Source of the DNA: Thermomonas sp.
GTDB taxonomy: Bacteria > Pseudomonadota > Gammaproteobacteria > Xanthomonadales > Xanthomonadaceae
Length of the DNA stretch: 48,282 nt
Assembly: GCA_020692565.1 (NCBI GenBank)
Contig: JAIMKJ010000010.1
Coordinates: 1 to 48,282, forward strand
Direction of reading: 5' to 3'
Made by a program: the position numbers and the translations under genes. This document shows, in pieces, positions 42,203 to 48,282 of this stretch. Position 1 is the stretch's first letter, and each line of letters starts with the position of its first letter. Below the pieces are notes generated by a model. It ran no database searches and was not told the DNA's origin. It worked only from the letters and a program-made list of their open reading frames with translations.

Positions 42203-43036
42203 TCAGTCGACGCGGACCAGCGCGCCTTCGTAGCTGCGGCCCTGTGCCGACAGCACGCGCTGCTGGGTTTCGAAGTCGGTCGCCTGGCGCAGGGTGTCGA
42301 CGCGCGCCTGCCACAGCGCCTGCTGCTGCAGCGCTTCCAGGCCCGGCTGCGCGAGCTGGGCATCGATCGTCGCCAGTTCCGCGTCCAGCGCACCGGCCAG
42401 CGCCGCCGCGGGCCCGCTTTCGACGCGGGTGTCGCGGGTCAGCGCCAGCAGCGTTTCCAACTGCGTGGACGCGGCATACAGTGATTCGAGCGCGCGCTCG
42501 GGCGTGTCGTCCTGCGGCATCGCGGTCGTGTGCGGACGGGATGCCGCGCTCGCGACGTCGGCGGCGGTTTCGGCGACGGTCGTGGTCGCGGCGAGCCCGC
42601 GCACCCGGTCGGCATCGCGCTGACCGTTGCGCTTCGTATCCGTTGCCGACGGCGTCGGCGCGCGTGTGGCTGCGAACGGCGGTGCCGCGGGATTTTCGAC
42701 AGATGTGTCGACGGGCGTTTCGACGGCGGGTCCGAAGCGCGCTGCGCCTGGCGGGTCGATGCGCGGCGCCGGCGCTGTGGCGCTCGCTGCGATGCCGTCG
42801 AACCCACCGCCATCGCTGCCGCCATCGCGCAGCGTCCAGGCCAGCGGCAGCGCCGCCAGCGCGCACAGTCCGGCGGCCAGGGCCAGCCAGTGGCGACGGC
42901 TTCGCGCGCGTCGGGCAGGAGCGTCGAGTCGCGCGGCGAGCTGCGGCCAGCGCGATGCGGGCGGAGATTCCAGCGGCAGGGCGGCAAAAGCCTCGTCCCA
43001 GCCAGCGGGCGTCGGGTCGCGGGATGCATCAGCCAT
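42203..43036 (-). CDS. Anti-sigma-factor-like membrane protein
   Basis: The 277-residue protein has a short N-terminal cytosolic part (DEAFAALPLESPPASRWPQL), one membrane helix (HWLALAAGLCALAALPLAW, about 48-66), a long low-complexity Ala/Pro/Thr linker and a C-terminal helical domain (ERALESLYAASTQLETLLAL). Its gene overlaps the upstream ECF sigma gene by 8 bases, the usual arrangement of a cognate anti-sigma factor. No HxxxCxxC zinc motif is present, so the assignment rests on topology and position. It would hold the sigma factor at the membrane until an envelope signal arrives. Confidence 0.78.
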   Translation of the reverse strand: MADASRDPTPAGWDEAFAALPLESPPASRWPQLAARLDAPARRARSRRHWLALAAGLCALAALPLAWTLRDGGSDGGGFDGIAASATAPAPRIDPPGAARFGPAVETPVDTSVENPAAPPFAATRAPTPSATDTKRNGQRDADRVRGLAATTTVAETAADVASAASRPHTTAMPQDDTPERALESLYAASTQLETLLALTRDTRVESGPAAALAGALDAELATIDAQLAQPGLEALQQQALWQARVDTLRQATDFETQQRVLSAQGRSYEGALVRVD

Positions 43037-43643
43037 GGGCGGCCTCGCGGAAAGGAGAAAGAGTGGGTGCGGCGGCGGGTTCGAGCAGTTCGCGCAGACG
43101 TCGGCTGCCGCGCGCCAGCTGGGATTTGGAGAAACTCGCGGTGCGCTGCATCAAGGCGGCGATCTCGTCGTGGGTATAGCCCTCGGCGTGATACAGCCAC
43201 AGCACGGTGCGGGTGTTGGCCGGCAGCGCCTCCAGCGCGCGCTGCAGCAGCGCGGCATCGGCGGCGGCGGGCGGCGGCGGGGTGCGTTCGTCGATCGCAT
43301 CGATCTCGTCGAGATGGTCCCCGTCTTCGCCCGGCCGCCGGCGGCGGCGCAGCGTCATCAGCGCCTCGTTCACCGCGATCTGGCGCAGCCAGCCCCAGAA
43401 CGGGCTGCCCGCGCCGTCCGTACCGCCGCGGAACTCGCCGATCCGGTCGATGACCTTGAGCATGGTGTCCTGCAGCACGTCCGCGGCCTGTTCGCGCTCG
43501 CCGCAGATCCGCAGCGCCAGGGTGAACACCGGCCGCTCGAACCAGCGGTAGACCTGCTCGAACGCCGCGCGCTCGCCCTGGCGCATGCGCGCGAGCAGGG
43601 CGTCCGGGACATCGATGGCGAAACTGGAAGGTCGGCAGGTCAT
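43029..43643 (-). CDS. ECF RNA polymerase sigma factor
   Basis: The 204-residue protein has sigma region 2 (AFEQVYRWFERPVFTLALRI, DVLQDTMLKVIDRIGEF, FWGWLRQIAVNEALMTLRRR) and region 4 (LQRALEALPANTRTVLWLYH, EGYTHDEIAALMQRTASF). It belongs to the RpoE-like ECF group. ATG 43643 is chosen as the first start before region 2; the frame is open far upstream through the divergent SPFH genes as a shadow. It heads an operon with the anti-sigma-like and PDZ genes and is probably autoregulated. Confidence 0.93.
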   Translation of the reverse strand: MTCRPSSFAIDVPDALLARMRQGERAAFEQVYRWFERPVFTLALRICGEREQAADVLQDTMLKVIDRIGEFRGGTDGAGSPFWGWLRQIAVNEALMTLRRRRRPGEDGDHLDEIDAIDERTPPPPAAADAALLQRALEALPANTRTVLWLYHAEGYTHDEIAALMQRTASFSKSQLARGSRRLRELLEPAAAPTLSPFREAAHG

Positions 43644-43778
43644 CTCATCGTCTGGATGCGCCGGTGGGCGAAACCGTCGCAGCCGGATCGCCTGCGCTCC
43701 GTCGGCGGGCGTCCTGCCGCATGCCCATGCCAGCCGGTCGAGCCTATACTGACCCCATTCCAGCAGGGAGGGTTGCAG

Positions 43779-44729
43779 ATGGGTCCGTTCATCGGTTTTG
43801 TGCTCGTCATCGTCGGCGTCATCGTTTTCTTCAAGGCCGTGCGGATGGTGCCGCAGGGTTACGAATGGACGGTCGAGCGCTTCGGCAAATACGTCCGTAC
43901 CCTCTCGCCGGGCCTGCATTTCCTGATCCCGATCTTTTACGGCGTGGGCCGCAAGATCAACATGATGGAACAGGTGATGGACGTCCCCAGCCAGGACGTG
44001 ATCACCAAGGACAACGCCGTGGTCAAGGTGGACGGCGTGGTCTACTTCCAGGTGCTGGACGCCGCCAAGGCCGCCTATGAGGTCGCCCAGCTCGAACTGG
44101 CCATCCTCAATCTGGTGATGACCAACATCCGTACCGCGATCGGTTCGATGGATCTCGACGAATCGCTGTCCAAGCGCGACGAGATCAACGCCAAGGTGCT
44201 GACTGCGGTGGATCACGCCACCCATCCCTGGGGTCTGAAGGTCAACCGCATCGAGCTGAAGGACATCCAGCCGCCGCGCGACCTGATCGCCTCGATGCAG
44301 CAGCAGAAGATGGCCGAGCAGAACAAGCGCGCCGCGGTGCTGGAAGCCGAAGGCGTGCGCCAGTCCGCGATCCTGCGCGCCGAGGGCGAGAAGCAGGCCG
44401 CGGTGCTGGAAGCCGAAGGCAAGCGCGAAGCCTCGTTCCGCGAAGCCGAGGCCCGCGAGCGCCTGGCCGAAGCCGAAGCCAAGGCGACGCAGATGGTGTC
44501 CGACGCCATCGCCGCCGGCAACGTCAACGCCATCAACTACTTCATCGCGCAGAAGTACATCGAAGCCTTCAAGGCGCTGGCCGAAGCGCCGAACCAGAAG
44601 TTCATCATGATGCCGATGGAGTCCGCGGGCATCCTCGGCTCGCTTGCCGGCATCACCGAACTCGCGAAGGAAGCCTTGAGCCACCAGCAGTCCGGCAAGC
44701 CGCCGGCGATCACCCGCGGTGGGGGCTGA
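43779..44729 (+). CDS. SPFH/stomatin-like membrane protein (QmcA type)
   Basis: The 316-residue protein has one N-terminal membrane helix (FIGFVLVIVGVIVFFKAV), then an SPFH domain: RMVPQGYEWTVERFGKYVRT, LSPGLHFLIPI, MDVPSQDVITKDNAVVKVDG. A long Glu/Ala/Lys coiled coil follows (about 190-260), with a Gly/Ser-rich end. Such proteins form membrane rings and microdomains and often work with NfeD proteins and proteases. AGGGAGGG lies about 8 bases upstream of ATG 43779. The NfeD-type gene starts 3 bases after its stop, a conserved operon. Confidence 0.95.
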   Translation: MGPFIGFVLVIVGVIVFFKAVRMVPQGYEWTVERFGKYVRTLSPGLHFLIPIFYGVGRKINMMEQVMDVPSQDVITKDNAVVKVDGVVYFQVLDAAKAAYEVAQLELAILNLVMTNIRTAIGSMDLDESLSKRDEINAKVLTAVDHATHPWGLKVNRIELKDIQPPRDLIASMQQQKMAEQNKRAAVLEAEGVRQSAILRAEGEKQAAVLEAEGKREASFREAEARERLAEAEAKATQMVSDAIAAGNVNAINYFIAQKYIEAFKALAEAPNQKFIMMPMESAGILGSLAGITELAKEALSHQQSGKPPAITRGGG

Positions 44730-44732
44730 ACC

Positions 44733-45182
44733 ATGCCGCTCGACATGCGCTGGGATGTGTTCGCCTGGGCTGTGTTCGCGCTGGTGCTGTTCGCGCTGGA
44801 AGTGATGGCGCCGGGCGCGTTCATGCTGTGGCTGGCGTTCGCCGCCAGCGCGGTACTGGTGATCGTGTGGGCGGTGCCGGGGCTGTCGTTCCTGATCCAG
44901 GCGGTGCTGTTCGTCGTGCTCGGTTTCGCGTCGATCCTGATCTACCGCAAATGGTTCCGCGGCAACGACGACACGCCCACCGATCAGCCGACGCTCAACC
45001 GGCGCACCGACCAGTTGCTGGGGCGGGTGGTGGTTCTGCAGTCGGCGATCGAGCGCGGCACCGGCCGCGTGCAGATCGCCGATGCCTACTGGACCGTGAG
45101 CGGCACCGACCTGCCTGCGGGCACCAGCGTGCGCATCGTCGGCGCCGATGGCATGACCTTGATGGTCGAACCCGTCGCCTGA
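44733..45182 (+). CDS. NfeD family protein (short, membrane type)
   Basis: The 149-residue protein has three or so membrane segments in residues 8-70 and a C-terminal OB-fold domain ([55 protein letters not shown]). It is the short NfeD form without a ClpP-like protease domain, as in YbbK of Escherichia coli. It is coded 3 bases after the SPFH gene and is expected to bind and control the SPFH oligomer in the inner membrane. Confidence 0.94.
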   Translation: MPLDMRWDVFAWAVFALVLFALEVMAPGAFMLWLAFAASAVLVIVWAVPGLSFLIQAVLFVVLGFASILIYRKWFRGNDDTPTDQPTLNRRTDQLLGRVVVLQSAIERGTGRVQIADAYWTVSGTDLPAGTSVRIVGADGMTLMVEPVA

Positions 45183-45306
45183 GTTTCCGCGGCGCGCGCG
45201 TCGCCGCACCATGCGCAGGCGTGCGGTGAAAAAACGTCATGAGCGCGGCCGCGCATCCGCCGCCGCGCTCTGGGATAATGCCGGCCTTTCCGAATCGGCC
45301 GGGCAC

Positions 45307-46425
45307 ATGACGCAGAAAACCATCCTCAACGACGCCCATCGCGCGCTCGGCGCCAAGATGGTCGACTTCGGCGGCTGGGACATGCCGATCAGCTACGGCT
45401 CGCAGATCGACGAACACCATCAGGTGCGGCGCGACGCCGGCATGTTCGACGTTTCGCACATGACCGTGGTCGACCTGCGCGGCGCCAAGGTCCGGCCGTT
45501 CCTCCGTCGTCTCGTCGCCAACTCGGTCGACAAACTGCAGAAGTCGGGCAAGGCGCTCTATACCTGCATGCTCAACCCGCAGGGCGGCGTGATCGACGAC
45601 CTCATCGTCTACTTCCTCGCCGAGGATTTCTTCCGGCTCGTGGTCAATGCCGCCACCCGCGAGAAGGATCTGGCGTGGATCGGCCAGCAGGCCGCCGCAT
45701 TCGACGTCAGCGTCACCGAACGCCCGGAGCTGGCGATGATCGCAGTGCAGGGCCCGAACGCCCGCGAGCGCGTCGTCGGCCTGCTCTCCGCCGACACCGC
45801 GCCGGCCGCCGGCAAGATCGGCAAGTTCGTCGCCACCGAAGCGGTGACCAGGGATGGCACGCCGCTGTTCGTCGCCCGCACCGGTTACACCGGCGAAGAC
45901 GGGTTCGAGATCGTCGTACCGCAGGATCGCGCGGTCGCGCTGTGGGAGGCGCTGCTCGCCGCCGGCGTGAAGCCGGCCGGACTCGGTGCGCGCGACACCC
46001 TGCGCCTGGAAGCGGGCATGAATCTCTACGGCCAGGACATGGACGACACCGTCAGTCCGTACGAAGCGGCGCTGGCGTGGACCGTCGCGCTCGACGCCGA
46101 CGCCGATGGCCAGCCGCGCGACTTCATCGGTCGCGCCGCGCTGGAAGCGCAGAAGGCCGCTGGTGCGCCGCGACAGATGGTCGGGCTGGTGATGGACGAA
46201 AAAGGCGTGCTGCGTCACGGCCAGACCGTGCTCACCGCCGCAGGCGACGGCGAAATCCTCTCCGGCACATTTTCGCCGACGCTGGGCAAGGCGATCGCAT
46301 TCGCGCGCGTGCCGGCCGGCGAACTCGGCGAGGTGCACGTCGATATCCGCGGCAAGAAGCTGCCCGTGCGCGTCGTGAAGTTTCCATTCGTGCGCGACGG
46401 CGCCGGTCTGGTGCCCGAGAAGTGA
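45307..46425 (+). CDS. gcvT: Glycine cleavage system T protein (aminomethyltransferase)
   Basis: GcvT moves the methylene group from the aminomethyl-lipoyl arm of GcvH to tetrahydrofolate, releasing ammonia. The 372-residue protein has [48 protein letters not shown] (folate region with the active-site Asp), [30 protein letters not shown] and the C-terminal [17 protein letters not shown]. The start at 45307 is the usual MTQKT opening. An upstream GATAAT near 45280 may be its -10. gcvH follows after 199 bases with its own promoter. No glycine riboswitch pattern is visible in the 124-base leader region. Confidence 0.97.
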   Translation: MTQKTILNDAHRALGAKMVDFGGWDMPISYGSQIDEHHQVRRDAGMFDVSHMTVVDLRGAKVRPFLRRLVANSVDKLQKSGKALYTCMLNPQGGVIDDLIVYFLAEDFFRLVVNAATREKDLAWIGQQAAAFDVSVTERPELAMIAVQGPNARERVVGLLSADTAPAAGKIGKFVATEAVTRDGTPLFVARTGYTGEDGFEIVVPQDRAVALWEALLAAGVKPAGLGARDTLRLEAGMNLYGQDMDDTVSPYEAALAWTVALDADADGQPRDFIGRAALEAQKAAGAPRQMVGLVMDEKGVLRHGQTVLTAAGDGEILSGTFSPTLGKAIAFARVPAGELGEVHVDIRGKKLPVRVVKFPFVRDGAGLVPEK

Positions 46426-46545
46426 TCCGGAAAACGACATCGGCTTTCGTTCCGGAGACCGAAATCGCGTCGGTCGCCCGGGTCGCGCCGGTGTCGCGCG
46501 CGACCCGGGCGGCGGCGCTGAGCCGAAGAATGTCGCGACGGGTAT

Positions 46546-46573
46546 TTGATCCGTGCCGTCCCGCTTCTACACT
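46546..46573 (+). promoter_or_regulatory. Sigma-70 promoter upstream of gcvH
   Basis: TTGATC (46546-46551) and TACACT (46568-46573) are 16 bases apart and lie about 50 bases before the gcvH start. This suggests gcvH is not dependent only on read-through from gcvT. Confidence 0.55.
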
Positions 46574-46624
46574 AGCCGCACATTCCCCCTTCCCACCGCC
46601 ACCAACACCCCTGCGGAGCCCAAG

Positions 46625-47020
46625 ATGAGCGAGATTCCCGGCGACCTGAAATTCATGAAGTCCCACGAGTGGGCCCGCGTCGAAGGCGACGGCAAGGTCA
46701 CCGTGGGCATCTCCGATCACGCCCAGGGCCTGCTCGGCGATCTCGTCTACGTCGATCTGCCCGAGGTCGGCGATCGCGTCGAAGCCGGCAACGCCTGCGC
46801 CGTGGTCGAGTCGGTGAAAGCCGCCTCCGATGTCTACGCGCCCATCAGCGGCACCGTCGTCGCCGTCAACTCGGCGCTGGCCGACAAACCGGAGACCATC
46901 AACGAGGACGCCTACGGCGAAGGTTGGCTGTTCGTGGTCGAGGTCGACGACGCCGACCAGCTCAACGATCTGCTCGCCCCGGACGATTACGCCGAACTGC
47001 TGGAAGACGACGACCACTGA
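46625..47020 (+). CDS. gcvH: Glycine cleavage system H protein
   Basis: The 131-residue lipoyl carrier shuttles the aminomethyl intermediate between GcvP, GcvT and Lpd. The lipoylated Lys65 is in [15 protein letters not shown], with the family's [20 protein letters not shown] opening and [15 protein letters not shown]. The C-terminus [10 protein letters not shown] and [14 protein letters not shown] are standard. The start is the MSEIPGDL opening; the frame extends upstream without support. A terminator follows 53 bases beyond the stop, so gcvP is not in this operon. Confidence 0.97.
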   Translation: MSEIPGDLKFMKSHEWARVEGDGKVTVGISDHAQGLLGDLVYVDLPEVGDRVEAGNACAVVESVKAASDVYAPISGTVVAVNSALADKPETINEDAYGEGWLFVVEVDDADQLNDLLAPDDYAELLEDDDH

Positions 47021-47072
47021 TTCCGCCGCTGCCGCCCGTGCCCCGTCGTCGGGCGCGCGCAGCGACTGCCAG

Positions 47073-47103
47073 CCGTTCGCGGAAACGCGGACGGTTTTTC
47101 TTT
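47073..47103 (+). terminator. Intrinsic terminator after gcvH
   Basis: A 9-base-pair stem (CCGTTCGCG / CGCGGACGG, one G-T pair) with a GAAA tetraloop is followed by TTTTTCTTT. This is a textbook Rho-independent terminator. Confidence 0.85.
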
Positions 47104-47605
47104 GCCCGCGCGAAGCGATGTCGCGGCATGCGGCGATCAGGATCGCCGGTTGGTGTCATCGCCCGGGATCCGCAGTTGGGGTTGGTTGTTGGAATGGCCG
47201 GTTCGCGCATCGTCGTGAGCGCAGTTCGAGCAGATCGCGGTCGGCTTCGATGCGCCGCAACGCGCTTCCGCGGATGTCGTCGACGCGCTTCCGATGCGCG
47301 CGCGGCGCGTCGTGGATGGCGCGTATCGCCTTTTCGGGTTCGCGCAAATCTGCGCAATCCGGCTTGTGCGACGCGAAAAAACGCCAGCTTGTAAAAAACT
47401 CCGAACCGATCTGTTTATCCTTCCGTCGTTACCGGCGCCGTGTCGTTCGAAACGTTGCCGGCGATGCTGTGCGATCGCTTCGCGCGCACTGTCTTGCGGA
47501 TGAAACCACTTTAAATACGATGTTTCGTTTCCGGCATCGGAATGCGGGCGCCGGTCGTGCGCACGGGCGATATCGACGGCAACGATGCGATTCCCGGCGA
47601 GCGCA

Positions 47606-47639
47606 CGGCGCGTCCGAGGCGCGCCGCACTCTTTTTTTT
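47606..47639 (+). terminator. Hairpin with T8 tract in the gene-free stretch
   Basis: A 7-base-pair stem CGGCGCG / CGCGCCG is followed by CACTC and eight T. The 5-base spacer between stem and T run is longer than ideal, but the tract is strong. No gene lies just upstream, so it may end an unannotated RNA. Confidence 0.4.
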
Positions 47640-47650
47640 CGTGCAGGGTG

Positions 47651-47679
47651 TTGACAGTTGAAAAAAGCGTGATTAGGTT
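47651..47679 (+). promoter_or_regulatory. Consensus sigma-70 promoter for a long leader or small RNA
   Basis: TTGACA (47651-47656) and TAGGTT (47674-47679) are exactly 17 bases apart, preceded by a T-rich tract. Transcription would start near 47686, almost 400 bases before the histone H1-like gene. Confidence 0.55.
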
Positions 47680-48081
47680 TCGCCCCAAGTGTCGTCATAG
47701 CAGAAGCGAGTGAGTCCGTCCAAGACAAAAATGCGAAGCACAATCCGATCTTCCGCCCGGACTCGCGTTCCGGTGGAAACAGGCTTCGTCTCCCCTGCTG
47801 AAAAACGAGTCGTGACCGAGCCGGCAGGCTCGCATCGTTCAACCCGCGGCCATGCCGGTCCCGGGTTTTCTATTGCCCGGCGCAGGAATGCCGCAGCAAT
47901 CGAGTTGGCGATGACGCTCACTGACGTTTCCACAATCCGGGTATCGCGGATGCGATCCCGGAACGAATCCGTACCGGCTTGCCAAGCGCGCCGGCGGTGG
48001 ATAGCGGGTCCGACTCCCGCGATCCGGTTGTTGTATGGGCGTAATACCAATAGCTAGTCCACTGACGAGGAGAGCCATCTC

Positions 48082-48282
48082 ATGGCTGTTAAAAAAGCTG
48101 CGAAGAAAACCGCCAAAAAGGCGACCAAGAAAACCGTGAAGAAGACTGCCAAGAAGGCCGTCCGCAAGACCGCGAAGAAGGCCACCAAGAAGGCGGTTGC
48201 CAAGAAGACCGTAAAGAAGGCCGCCAAGAAGGCTGCTAAAAAGACTGCAAAGAAGACCGTGAAGAAGGCGGCTGCCAAGAAG
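48082..48282 (+). CDS. Histone H1-like Lys/Ala-rich protein, 3' end outside window
   Basis: The frame starts at ATG 48082 with GAGGAGAG upstream and runs to the window edge (67 codons). It consists almost only of Lys, Ala, Thr and Val in repeats such as KKAAKKTAKKATKKTVKK, with one Arg. This is the composition of bacterial histone H1-like proteins and the tail of AlgP, which bind DNA through charge and help compact it. The repeat DNA is biased to AAG and GCC codons. Because the end is missing, it is not known whether a folded domain follows. Confidence 0.85.
   Translation, partial: MAVKKAAKKTAKKATKKTVKKTAKKAVRKTAKKATKKAVAKKTVKKAAKKAAKKTAKKTVKKAAAKK

Larger units (their letters stand above)
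47021..48081. other. 1-kb gene-free stretch before the histone-like gene
   Basis: No convincing protein or standard RNA gene is seen in these 1061 bases. It contains the gcvH terminator (47073-47103), a T8-ended hairpin (47606-47639), a consensus sigma-70 promoter (47651-47679) and, downstream of that, about 400 bases ahead of the histone H1-like start, including a T-arm-like hairpin at 48004-48020. Open frames on both strands are Arg/Ser-rich and look spurious. Confidence 0.6.

Noticed and set aside
45183..45306. Glycine riboswitch upstream of gcvT
   Set aside because: No paired aptamer core with the expected GG/ACCGCC-type motifs is present in the 124-base leader.
47137..47688. Minus-strand 183-codon frame in the gene-free stretch
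   Set aside because: Low-complexity Arg/Ser/Ala content, no ribosome binding site, crosses terminator-like and promoter elements.
48004..48020. T-arm-like hairpin as evidence of a tRNA or tmRNA gene
   Set aside because: The loop lacks the TTC start of a normal T loop, and no acceptor stem, anticodon arm or CCA fits around it.

Overview
The window looks like chromosomal DNA of a high-GC gammaproteobacterium of the Lysobacteraceae/Xanthomonadaceae (Lysobacter-like). Pointers are TonB-dependent receptors, a Fur-controlled heme locus with a DUF6607-type protein, a secreted pectate lyase, an ECF-sigma/Ser-Thr kinase pair, and a lysine/alanine-rich histone H1-like protein. This placement is inferred from gene content and codon use, not from a marker gene.

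Layout. 1-2345 (minus): circularly permuted ATP-grasp protein plus the start of an alpha-E partner. 2799-4697 (plus): orphan 632-aa protein with a Cry-toxin-like helical N-terminus. 4846-10544 (minus): the most interesting locus, a complete candidate graspetide (omega-ester peptide) cluster. In transcription order it holds a 28-aa ORF, a HlyD-like protein lacking its lipoyl/hairpin middle, a graspetide-type ATP-grasp ligase, four paralogous precursor peptides, and a C39-peptidase ABC exporter. All four precursors share an ungapped 24-residue leader ending in Gly-Ala, so one leader appears to serve both the ligase and the exporter peptidase. Diverging from it are an ECF sigma factor and a membrane Ser/Thr kinase with TPR repeats (10669-14228), plausible regulators.

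14344-25657: NRDE protein, pectate lyase, metK, a PlsC-GNAT fusion acyltransferase overlapping an LpxH-like phosphatase, an isocyanide hydratase-like DJ-1 protein, a YdjM-type membrane protein, dusB, a YegP protein and ribokinase. 25799-32165: CNT nucleoside transporter, a membrane GGDEF protein with a degenerate GGQEF site, a PI-PLC/ricin-lectin lipoprotein, a GDT1-type manganese exporter behind a yybP-ykoY riboswitch, and an aldo/keto reductase. 32211-36631: Fur-box heme operon (hemP, heme receptor, two accessory proteins). 36823-40642: a second TonB receptor and a diheme peroxidase.

40755-43643 (minus): ECF sigma / anti-sigma-like / double-PDZ operon. 43779-45182: stomatin-like SPFH and NfeD pair. 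45307-47020: gcvT and gcvH. 47021-48081 is a 1-kb gene-free stretch with a consensus sigma-70 promoter and terminator-like elements, ahead of a histone H1-like gene cut by the window end. Several long palindromic repeats occupy intergenic spaces.
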